From Ancylomarina salipaludis (GTDB lineage: Bacteria; Bacteroidota; Bacteroidia; Bacteroidales; Marinifilaceae), in assembly GCF_004122035.1 (NCBI RefSeq), contig NZ_SAXA01000008.1:124001-188000 (forward strand): a stretch of DNA of 64,000 nt, in the 5' to 3' direction. Positions 8,205 to 15,752 of this stretch are shown here, one piece after another. The notes under the pieces were generated by a model that ran no database searches, had not been told where the DNA came from, and saw only the letters and a list, made by a program, of their open reading frames with translations. Position 1 is the stretch's first letter, and every line of letters begins with the position of its first letter. Position numbers and translations under genes: made by a program.

Positions 8205-9161
8205 GTGAAGAAAACCATCCTTATTCAATATGCCATTCCCAAAGAAGGACTTGAGATTCTCAGTCAATCCTATCATCTGATTTATCCTGAAAAGGACTGT
8301 TTCTCAGAAGAGGAGATGATAGCACGGATTCCCAATTGCGAAGCCTTGCTTTCCATCTTTAATCAAGCCGTGAGCAAAAAGGTGATTGAGGCTGGTCAAA
8401 AACTCGAGATCATTTCCAACTATGGGGTGGGTTATAATAATATTGATGTGGCAGCTGCCACGGCAAAGGGCATTGCAGTTTGCAACACCCCTGAGGCTGT
8501 ATGCGAGCCCACCGCAGAGCTTTGTTTATCGCTAATGCTCTCGTTGAGCCGACGCGTGGCTGAATGCAACCACAGGCTTCGTACCGATGACGATTTTAAA
8601 TGGGGTGTGATGCGCAACCTAGGGCAAACCCTCCGTGGAAAAACGCTGGGCATTATCGGCATGGGTAAAATTGGCCAATCGGTGGCACAAAAAGCGCAGG
8701 CCTTTGGCATGAAAGTGGGTTACAACAAGCGCACGCAACTTTCAAGCCAGGAAGAAAAGGCTTTGAACATCGAATTTTGTGAGTTTGATGAGCTCTTAAA
8801 AACAGCGGATATCATTTCCTTGCATTGTCCTTTGAACGAAACGACCCATCACCTGATTGGCGAGAATGAACTCTCAAAAATGAAAGCTTCGGCTTACCTG
8901 ATTAACACGGCACGTGGCCCTGTGCTTGATGAACAAGCCCTGACACAGGCCTTAATAAATAAACAGATTGCCGGTGCAGCTTTGGATGTTTTCGAAAACG
9001 AACCTGAGATCACGCCTCAGCTTTTGGAACTTGATCAAGTGGTTCTGGTTCCGCATATCGGCACAGCCTGCATCGAAACCCGAATTGAAATGGCTGAGGA
9101 AGCCGCACAAAATATGATTGATCATTGGGAATATGGAAAATCGAAAAATCAGGTTAATTAG
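8205..9161 (+). CDS. D-isomer-specific 2-hydroxyacid dehydrogenase
   Basis: This 318-residue cytoplasmic oxidoreductase reduces a 2-oxoacid or oxidises a D-2-hydroxyacid. The Rossmann motif GMGKIG is at 152-157. The expected catalytic residues are R237 (NTARGPV), E266 (FENEPE) and H284 (LVPHIGTA). After the second Rossmann strand the sequence is YNKR rather than an acidic residue, which favours NADPH and suggests a glyoxylate/hydroxypyruvate reductase; that substrate assignment is inference. The start is GTG at 8205, since no in-frame ATG precedes the conserved KKTILIQYAIPKEG. The short upstream gap is the right arm of the hairpin island, so transcription may start in or be shaped by that element. 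Confidence 0.9.
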   Translation: MKKTILIQYAIPKEGLEILSQSYHLIYPEKDCFSEEEMIARIPNCEALLSIFNQAVSKKVIEAGQKLEIISNYGVGYNNIDVAAATAKGIAVCNTPEAVCEPTAELCLSLMLSLSRRVAECNHRLRTDDDFKWGVMRNLGQTLRGKTLGIIGMGKIGQSVAQKAQAFGMKVGYNKRTQLSSQEEKALNIEFCEFDELLKTADIISLHCPLNETTHHLIGENELSKMKASAYLINTARGPVLDEQALTQALINKQIAGAALDVFENEPEITPQLLELDQVVLVPHIGTACIETRIEMAEEAAQNMIDHWEYGKSKNQVN

Positions 9162-9306
9162 AGGATGAGAGGATATGGTGATGAGTTAATTAGATAATGT
9201 GTGCTAATTATCACCTACTGACTATTTAAACGCACTTCAACTCCGCTCTGTGAACGATAACTGAAAACCGACAACTGACTTTAAGCTTTATCCTTTTGAA
9301 CTTTTG

Positions 9307-9345
9307 GACTTTTAGACTTTTAGACTTTTAGACTTTTAGACTTTT
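9307..9345 (+). repeat. 8-bp tandem repeat (GACTTTTA)n
   Basis: Four perfect GACTTTTA units run from 9307 to 9338, followed by a fifth imperfect unit. The array ends about 22 bases before the CYTH gene start. Such a run could vary in length by slippage and alter spacing in the leader or promoter. Confidence 0.8.
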
Positions 9346-9367
9346 TAAACCTTTTAGACTTTAAAAC

Positions 9368-9826
9368 ATGGCAACCGAAATAGAACGCAAATACCTAATC
9401 AACGAAAACCTGTTGAATTTACCCACTGAAGGAAACCGAATTGTTCAGGGCTATCTTTGGAGTGAGAAAGGCAAAAGCCTGCGGATTCGCATTACAAAAG
9501 GCAAAGGTTTTTTAACCATCAAAACGGGAACAAATCCTCTATCAAGATTGGAGTATGAATATGAAATTCCGATGACAGATGCCGAAGAGCTTTTAGCTCA
9601 ATGTGAGAAAAAAATAGAAAAGACCCGGTTCCTTATTGAGTTTGCCGGAATGTGTTGGGAAGTTGATGTGTTCGAAGGAGAAAATAAAGGCCTGATAATG
9701 GCAGAAATTGAACTGGAATCGGCCAATCAGGAATTTGAAAAGCCGGAATGGCTGGGCAAGGAAGTTACGGAGGATAAACGCTACTTAAACGTTAATCTGA
9801 TCAATCAGCCTTACAGCCTGTGGTAG
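9368..9826 (+). CDS. CYTH domain protein (triphosphate tunnel metalloenzyme)
   Basis: This 152-residue single-domain protein begins MATEIERKYLI, the ExExK signature (E4, E6, K8) of the CYTH superfamily. Those enzymes bind a divalent metal and a triphosphate inside a beta tunnel. Later strands carry the expected alternating basic and acidic residues (LRIRITKGKGFLTIKTG, EYEYEIPM, MAEIELES). The short length matches bacterial NeuTTM-type inorganic triphosphatases rather than class IV adenylate cyclases, but the substrate cannot be fixed from sequence. Its last 26 bases overlap the 3' end of the convergent gene on the other strand. Confidence 0.88.
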   Translation: MATEIERKYLINENLLNLPTEGNRIVQGYLWSEKGKSLRIRITKGKGFLTIKTGTNPLSRLEYEYEIPMTDAEELLAQCEKKIEKTRFLIEFAGMCWEVDVFEGENKGLIMAEIELESANQEFEKPEWLGKEVTEDKRYLNVNLINQPYSLW

Positions 9827-12800
9827 TATCCACAATCGTTTCAGTTGTATCGATAACAAAGGGTGGCATGATGGCATCATAAAGACATTCCTGAATCTTG
9901 GTTCTCACGTCCATCTTCATCAACCTGGTGTTCCATTCATCAGGAAACACACGGTTCGATAAAAAAACATAGACCAAATCGTAATCAGGATCAACCCAAA
10001 CCATGGTTCCGGTAAAACCTGTATGTCCAAAACTATGGAGAGAAGCCTTGCATGTTGTAGGACCTGTGGTATCTGTGCGATCTAAAAAAGGCTTATCAAA
10101 ACCAATCCCTCTTCGGTTTTCACCATCAGGATAAGCACGAGAACTAAATGCCTCAAGGGTTTCGGGCTGGAAAAAAGTCACCCCGCCATAGCTGCCTTTT
10201 TGCAAATACATTTGCATGAGTTTTGCCAGATCTTCGGCATTACCAAAAACACCGGCATGCCCTGCTACACCCCCCAGCATGGCTGCTGTAGGATCCTGCA
10301 CATAACCTTTAATCAACTGCTTTCTGAAAAACCTATCGTTTTGAGTAGGCGCAATTCTCGATAAACTAAATCGCTGACGCGGATGATAGCCCAATGTGCC
10401 TGCGCCAAGTTTCCTATAAATGTTTTTCTTCACGTAGCTTTCCATGCTACAAGACAACTGCTCCTCAAACAATTTCTTCAGCAAGATAAAACCCAGATCG
10501 CTGTATTTGTAACCATTGGTCTCGCGGTATTCTGTGGCTAATATTTGCTTGTAAATGGTATCGCAATACCCCTCTCTGATATACAAGTTATCAGCAACCT
10601 GAATGGGATATTCTTTTGATGCACTTGAACTGAAAATGGACTTACAAAAGCGATAATTCTTGTTTGCAAAAAGATGATTCCCAACCTTCACCCGATAGAT
10701 TCTCGACGAATCGCGGCTAAACAGATCCCTGCGCAAACGTGCGGTATCCACAACTTCGCGATGGAAAGGCTTCCAGGGTAAAAGGCGAGCCTCATGCGCT
10801 AAAATCTTACGCAAAACCAGGCTATCCTTATTGGTTCCTTTCGCTACGGACAAGTAATCCCCCAATTGGCCATCGATATCAATCTTGCCCTCGTCAACCA
10901 GTTGCATTAAAATGGGTAAGGAAGCCGCCACCTTGGTCACCGATGCCAAATCGTACAAGTCTGTCGTTTTAACATTCACATTCTTTTTATAGCTGTGGTA
11001 ACCGTAAGCCTTGTCGAGTATAATTCGTCCCTTGTGCGCGACCAAAATCTGACAGCCGGGCATTGCCTTTTGCTCAATAGCATCCAAAGCAATTGAGTCT
11101 ATCTTTTTAAGCTGGGAAGAATCAAATCCCGTCTGTTCCGCATAAGCATAGCCCAGCCTGTTTTTTTTTGTATCGATGCCGGTTCCTTCTGCCAGATCTT
11201 TATTGACTGAAACAGGTAAGCGTCCCTTGGCTCCTATGCCTCCAAAAATGATTTGAGCTGAAGCCATTTGTGTCTCGACATTATCCTCATACGACACCAT
11301 GATGGATTCCAATCTGTCGAGTTTCTTATAAAAGTCAAGTGCATACGGACTGGCAAACAAATCAAAAATAACCTTCTTGCGTTTCGACAAACTATTCACG
11401 AATGAGACCGTCTGATCGGTCACGCCAAATTTCTTCGATGCCCTTAAGTTACTGTCGTGTTTACTCACAATAACCAGATTGTACGACTCAAGATTCTTCA
11501 AAAGCGTGTTGTACTGTTTTTGAGAGGCATTCTTATCAATCTGATAGAAATCGATATTGGTATAGCGCCCCAGGTACTCCTGAAAATGGTTGCGTTTTCT
11601 TGCCCCCATCGCCACAGATGCAATTCGTAGGGTATCCAATCGTTTCAGAGGCAGCAAGTCATTTTTATTACTCACAACCGTCATGGCATTTTCAATCAAC
11701 AGGCGTCGTAAAATCATGCCTTGCTGTGTGTTCAATCCCGACCACAGATGATCAGAATCCACTGCTTTATAATTATTAAGTCCCAACCAATATTTGGTTT
11801 TCAGAATTTTCAAACAAGACTGGTTGATATCCTCCTGCGTCAGTTCACCCCTGGCTATAGCAGCCTTTATCTCTTCTATGGCTTTTGGCACATCTTCTGA
11901 AAACAAAAGCACATCATTACCGGCAATGGCCGCCTTGGCATCCACCTCTCCGGGCTTATAAAACTTCCGAACCCCCTGCATATTTAAAGCGTCGGTAAAA
12001 ACCAGACCTTTAAAATCCAATTCCTTTTTCAGCAATCCTGTTACAATAGGTTGAGACAGAGTCGCCGCTTTTGCCTCCTTATCCAGTGCCGGTACATTCA
12101 GATGGGCCACCATAATGCCACCAATCCCGGCTTCTATCGATTGTTTAAAAGGTTGCAACTCGACACTGTCCAATGCCGCTCTCGAACGATCGACAACAGG
12201 CAAATCGAGATGAGAATCTGTATCGGTATCGCCATGACCGGGAAAATGTTTCCCTACCGCAACAACACCTCCTGATTGAAGACCTGAGGCAAAAGCAATG
12301 CCCTTGTCAGCCACATTTGTTTTTCCCTCGCCGTATGAGCGTGAGTTGATAACCGGATTTTTAGGATTGCTGTTGACATCCAAAACGGGTGCAAAATTGA
12401 CATGAATCCCCATTCTTCGGCATTCAACAGCCATTTCTTTACCTACCTGAAAAAGTAAATTATTGTCCTGAACAGCACCCATTGTGATTTGCTGAGGAAA
12501 TTTTAATGTTTCCTTCAATCGGGCTCCCAAGCCATACTCAGCATCCATCCCAATCCAAAGTGGCAAGTGGGATCTACTTTGATACAGATTAGTCAAACGA
12601 GCTTGTTCCTGAGGGGTTCCCTGAAAAAAGATCAAACCACCAATCTGAAACTTTTCTATCAGGTTCAGAATTTTCTTTTCCTCAGCCGATGTCTTATTTG
12701 AATAAGCTGCCACCATAAACAACTGAGCAATGCGTTGATCCTGGTTCATGCCTGCCATTATGGAATCGGCCCAGGGCACATCATTCACAAAAATTGAAGA

Positions 12801-12905
12801 CAAGGGCTCTGTACTCGTAGAAACTGACTGAGCACGACTTGACAAACTCAAAAAACAGAAAATAGCTAAAACTAAATGTCTTAAGTTTGGAATCTTTAAA
12901 ATCAT
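9801..12905 (-). CDS. Glycoside hydrolase family 3 fused to a beta-lactamase-fold serine hydrolase
   Basis: This 1,034-residue exported protein has two enzyme halves. A signal peptide (about 1-25, ending SSRAQ) leads into a GH3 domain of NagZ type: KHFPGHGDTDTDSH is at 219-232 and the predicted nucleophile is D305 in LVFTDALNM. Beta-N-acetylglucosaminidase activity on peptidoglycan fragments is the likely role. A Rossmann-like GH3 C-terminal region follows (about 400-575). From about residue 595 there is a class C beta-lactamase/DD-peptidase-like domain with S655-V-T-K658, YSDLG and GHTGFTGT. Fused GH3-serine hydrolases are known in Bacteroidota and are inferred to act in cell wall recycling. 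TACTTTTG on the minus strand at 12961-12968 could be a -7 element. Confidence 0.93.
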   Translation of the reverse strand: MILKIPNLRHLVLAIFCFLSLSSRAQSVSTSTEPLSSIFVNDVPWADSIMAGMNQDQRIAQLFMVAAYSNKTSAEEKKILNLIEKFQIGGLIFFQGTPQEQARLTNLYQSRSHLPLWIGMDAEYGLGARLKETLKFPQQITMGAVQDNNLLFQVGKEMAVECRRMGIHVNFAPVLDVNSNPKNPVINSRSYGEGKTNVADKGIAFASGLQSGGVVAVGKHFPGHGDTDTDSHLDLPVVDRSRAALDSVELQPFKQSIEAGIGGIMVAHLNVPALDKEAKAATLSQPIVTGLLKKELDFKGLVFTDALNMQGVRKFYKPGEVDAKAAIAGNDVLLFSEDVPKAIEEIKAAIARGELTQEDINQSCLKILKTKYWLGLNNYKAVDSDHLWSGLNTQQGMILRRLLIENAMTVVSNKNDLLPLKRLDTLRIASVAMGARKRNHFQEYLGRYTNIDFYQIDKNASQKQYNTLLKNLESYNLVIVSKHDSNLRASKKFGVTDQTVSFVNSLSKRKKVIFDLFASPYALDFYKKLDRLESIMVSYEDNVETQMASAQIIFGGIGAKGRLPVSVNKDLAEGTGIDTKKNRLGYAYAEQTGFDSSQLKKIDSIALDAIEQKAMPGCQILVAHKGRIILDKAYGYHSYKKNVNVKTTDLYDLASVTKVAASLPILMQLVDEGKIDIDGQLGDYLSVAKGTNKDSLVLRKILAHEARLLPWKPFHREVVDTARLRRDLFSRDSSRIYRVKVGNHLFANKNYRFCKSIFSSSASKEYPIQVADNLYIREGYCDTIYKQILATEYRETNGYKYSDLGFILLKKLFEEQLSCSMESYVKKNIYRKLGAGTLGYHPRQRFSLSRIAPTQNDRFFRKQLIKGYVQDPTAAMLGGVAGHAGVFGNAEDLAKLMQMYLQKGSYGGVTFFQPETLEAFSSRAYPDGENRRGIGFDKPFLDRTDTTGPTTCKASLHSFGHTGFTGTMVWVDPDYDLVYVFLSNRVFPDEWNTRLMKMDVRTKIQECLYDAIMPPFVIDTTETIVDTTTGCKAD

Positions 12906-13026
12906 ATTAACAAAAGGGTTTTTATCTAAGGTTAATGTTACGAATTGTTACCGTACCAAACAAAAGTAGGAATCCCAATTAGAATAAAATAGAAAATTAA
13001 GGAATAATAACAGAGAAAGGAAAAAT

Positions 13027-13055
13027 AAAAAAAGGGGCCTCCGCCCCCTTTTTAT
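13027..13055 (-). terminator. Strong terminator between divergent genes
   Basis: On the minus strand AAAAAGGGG and CCCCTTTTT enclose a GC-rich loop, followed by TTTTTTTATTTTT. It also has a T-run on the plus strand. The flanking genes diverge, so neither needs it; it implies a transcript within the gap. Confidence 0.75.
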
Positions 13056-13172
13056 TACTTACAACTAAACCATATTTAAAACTCGATCGAATGATACAAG
13101 CACTAATATGCAAATTAAACATCAAACTGATGTGATCAACAAAAGCAAGATTTATCTTCTTTTGTATCTGCT
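13030..13172 (-). ncRNA. Candidate small RNA upstream of the GH3 gene
   Basis: The 493-base gap 12906-13398 lies between divergent genes yet contains a strong minus-strand terminator. Upstream of it on the minus strand, TTGG followed 19 bases later by TACTTTTA (about 13172-13202) resembles a Bacteroidota promoter. Together these would give a transcript of roughly 130-145 bases. The 20-codon frame MQVSNTFTGADTKEDKSCFC overlaps its 5' end but has no visible ribosome binding site. Everything beyond the hairpin itself is inference. Confidence 0.3.
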
Positions 13173-13398
13173 CCTGTAAAAGTATTAGATACCTGCATGA
13201 TATCCAAGTGTCAAGTTTGTCAAGTTTGTCACGGTGAACATAAACACATCGTATTCGATATCGAACAGCCAGCACACAATTGCAAGTATTACAACAGATA
13301 GAAGAGCAATCAAAAAAATCAGCTTGGAATTATCGTAAATAAAAACTACATTTAAGAGACTTGAATAAAAATCGACTTTTAACTAAAATATTCGTAGC

Positions 13399-13926
13399 AT
13401 GAGAGTATTCATGATTATTCCGATACTAATTTTGGCCCAGCTCTCCATTGTGGCTCAAAACAAAAACACCATCAAAACAAATCTGGATGCCAATGGTGAA
13501 TTACAGATTGAACTTCAATTAGACCAGCAGGAATTTCAGTTTGATCAGTATCAAAACTGGATTAAATCTGTGGATCACTTTGTTTCAGGTGAGGTTGTTC
13601 AGGTCAGTTCTGAGAAATTCATTTACAAAGGAAAAACATTGATTTATTTGAGCGAAAAACCCTCAACATTTCAAACAGAACTCTTGTTCACACTCAATAT
13701 CACACAAAATCAAAGGGGAACGAAACTCGTGCTAAATGATATTCATTACAAATCGCTTCCGGAATATGGCAAACAGGGAACACCCGCCATACAAACAGAT
13801 TGTTCGGATTGGTTCGCTAAGAAAAAGCTTTATAAAAAATCGGGTAAGATGAGAACGCTTAATCAAAACCTGATGAACAACTCAAGCCAATTTGCCGAAA
13901 AACTCATCCTCTCTTGTTTAGATTAA
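13399..13926 (+). CDS. Secreted hypothetical protein
   Basis: This 175-residue product has a signal peptide (MRVFMIIPILILAQLSIVAQ). The mature part resembles short periplasmic proteins of the DUF4468 kind in Bacteroidota: alternating strands, a conserved-looking core (VSGEVVQVSSEKFIYKGKTL), and a charged C-terminal helix. I do not recognise a catalytic motif. The gene is monocistronic with a bidirectional terminator shared with the convergent methyltransferase gene. Confidence 0.75.
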   Translation: MRVFMIIPILILAQLSIVAQNKNTIKTNLDANGELQIELQLDQQEFQFDQYQNWIKSVDHFVSGEVVQVSSEKFIYKGKTLIYLSEKPSTFQTELLFTLNITQNQRGTKLVLNDIHYKSLPEYGKQGTPAIQTDCSDWFAKKKLYKKSGKMRTLNQNLMNNSSQFAEKLILSCLD

Positions 13927-13944
13927 ATCACAAACCATTTATAG

Positions 13945-13976
13945 AAAAAGGACTGCAATATGAGCAGTCCTTTTTT
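13945..13976. terminator. Bidirectional terminator
   Basis: GGACTGC (13950-13956) pairs with GCAGTCC (13964-13970), flanked by five As and six Ts. It separates convergent genes ending at 13926 and 13982. Confidence 0.85.
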
Positions 13977-13981
13977 ATTAT

Positions 13982-14593
13982 CTAAACTTTTTTCTGTCCA
14001 ATATATCGAATGATAGAAGCTTCACCCTGATGAAAGGCGCCTTCTGAAAGATCCACATCCAGCTCCTCCAGCTTAATTGTTTCCAATTCTGAGAAATCGT
14101 CCAATAAGTCCTCTTTCGAAAAGAGCATTTCCACTTGACCAGGGCCTCCTGATGCCTTTCCCAATTGCTGCTTTGAAAAGCCTTCAAGGATCAAAACGCC
14201 ACCGGGCTTTAAATACTTAGCAATCGAAACATGATAATCTTTTCTCTTATTCTCGGGCACATGCGCATAAATTAAAGCAATACAATCGAAGCGCTCTTCC
14301 TCTGAGATGAAATCTTCAAAACCTGCTGTCACATACTCAATCGCCACCTGATTTTCAGCGGCCAATTTTAAGGCTTTTAATCTGCCTTGTTTGCTCTGAT
14401 CAAAAGCGACAACCTGCCACGATTGCTTTGCTGCAAATACGGCATTTCGACCTTCCCCCTCGGCAGGCAACAAAATCTGACCCGCTTTTAATTTTAAAAG
14501 TTCGTCCTTAAAAAACGCATTGGGTTCGGTGCCATAAACAAAGCTTTCATTCGCGTATCGGTCGTCCCACATTTCACTGGCTGATTTCATCAT
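13982..14593 (-). CDS. Class I SAM-dependent methyltransferase (TehB/TPMT-like)
   Basis: This 203-residue cytosolic methyltransferase has motif I as LLPAEGEGRNAVFAA (about 41-55) and the acidic SAM-ribose residue in VVAFDQSKQG. WDDRYANESFVYGTEPNAFF at the N-terminus is typical of the TehB/thiopurine methyltransferase-like group, some members of which methylate tellurium or selenium oxyanions or small thiols; the substrate here is unknown. The start is one base after the stop of the cysteine desulfurase gene, with AAGGAAA inside that gene's end as a ribosome binding site, so the two are translationally linked. ATGATG gives two possible starts. Confidence 0.85.
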   Translation of the reverse strand: MMKSASEMWDDRYANESFVYGTEPNAFFKDELLKLKAGQILLPAEGEGRNAVFAAKQSWQVVAFDQSKQGRLKALKLAAENQVAIEYVTAGFEDFISEEERFDCIALIYAHVPENKRKDYHVSIAKYLKPGGVLILEGFSKQQLGKASGGPGQVEMLFSKEDLLDDFSELETIKLEELDVDLSEGAFHQGEASIIRYIGQKKV

Positions 14594-14594
14594 C

Positions 14595-15725
14595 TTATTT
14601 CCTTAAATTTTTAACTGTCTGAATAATGGCTTCTGATGCACGATCCATTTCATCTTCGGTACTGTATTTTCCAACCGAAAAACGAATGGTTCCCATCGCA
14701 TAGGCCTCATCAAGATTCATTGCTGCAAGGGTTGCAGATACCGAAATCGAGTCGGTATGACAAGCTGCTCCGGCAGAGGCCGCAACTTGGGGTAAATTTG
14801 CCAATAGCGTATTGGCTTCAATATTCTTAAAGGAGGCACTTAAAGTATTGGGCAAACAAAAATCCGGATTCCCATTAAACTGCACCTCATCGAGAACAGA
14901 CAGAGCCTCTTTCAATCGATTTACCAAAGCCTTATCGTGCGCCACACTGCTTGCCAGGTTTGCCTCACACAATTCAGCAGCCGCACCCAAACCTACAATC
15001 TCAAGCACATTTTCGGTTCCTGCTCTTAGATTATTTTCATGATCGGCACCATGCATGAGTTTTTGCAATTGAATGTCATCGCCAATATACAAGGCGCCAA
15101 TTCCTTTAGGTCCGTAAAGCTTATGCCCGGCCACCGTCAACAAATCAACTCCCAAAGCCTCAATATCTACAGGAACTTTCCCCACAGCCTGAGCACAGTC
15201 GGAATGAAGAGCGATTCCCCGTTTCTTTGCAATGGCACTAATCCCAGAAATTGGCTGTAAGGTTCCCACTTCATTATTGGCATACATCACCGAAATTAAA
15301 ATGGTTTCAGGACGAATGGCCGCCTCAACATCAGCAAGCTGAACACGCCCCGTTGCATCCACAGGCAAATAGGTGACCTCAAAACCCTCTGTTTCCAAAT
15401 ACTTGCACACCTCGCTCACTGCCGGATGCTCAATACGCGTTGTGATAATATGATTCCCCTTGCTTTTATTAGCAAAAGCAAAGCCCTTAATCGCATAATT
15501 GTTAGATTCGGTCCCACCACTGGTAAAAATCAAATTCGATGCCTGACAATTGAGTAAGGACGCGACTTGCTGACGTCCTTTTTCCACCGCTCTCTTGCAC
15601 GTCTGCCCATAAACATGAGAGCTGGAAGGGTTTCCAAAATGATCGTACAAATAGGGTTCCATGGCATCTCCAACCTCTTTTGCAATTGGGGTTGTGGCAT
15701 TGTAATCTAAATATATGGGTCGCAT
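14595..15725 (-). CDS. Cysteine desulfurase, NifS/IscS family
   Basis: This 376-residue PLP enzyme removes sulfur (or selenium) from cysteine or selenocysteine. Visible residues are the PLP-stacking H100 (RIEHPAV), the Schiff-base lysine K202 (TVAGHKLYGPKG) and the active-site C322 in ASAGAACHTD. GAACH-D around the cysteine resembles selenocysteine lyase (SCLY)-type members more than the SSGSACTS loop of IscS. No iscU, sufC or similar scaffold gene adjoins, so a housekeeping Fe-S role is not supported by context. It sits 27 bases downstream of the OmpA-family gene and is followed one base later by a methyltransferase gene, as part of a minus-strand run. Confidence 0.92.
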   Translation of the reverse strand: MRPIYLDYNATTPIAKEVGDAMEPYLYDHFGNPSSSHVYGQTCKRAVEKGRQQVASLLNCQASNLIFTSGGTESNNYAIKGFAFANKSKGNHIITTRIEHPAVSEVCKYLETEGFEVTYLPVDATGRVQLADVEAAIRPETILISVMYANNEVGTLQPISGISAIAKKRGIALHSDCAQAVGKVPVDIEALGVDLLTVAGHKLYGPKGIGALYIGDDIQLQKLMHGADHENNLRAGTENVLEIVGLGAAAELCEANLASSVAHDKALVNRLKEALSVLDEVQFNGNPDFCLPNTLSASFKNIEANTLLANLPQVAASAGAACHTDSISVSATLAAMNLDEAYAMGTIRFSVGKYSTEDEMDRASEAIIQTVKNLRK

Positions 15726-15752
15726 AGCTTATCGTTTAAGTGTACTCTGATT

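Noticed and set aside
12997..13275. 92-codon minus-strand frame
   Set aside because: It reads straight through the strong terminator at 13027-13055 and shows no family features; a small RNA explains the region better.
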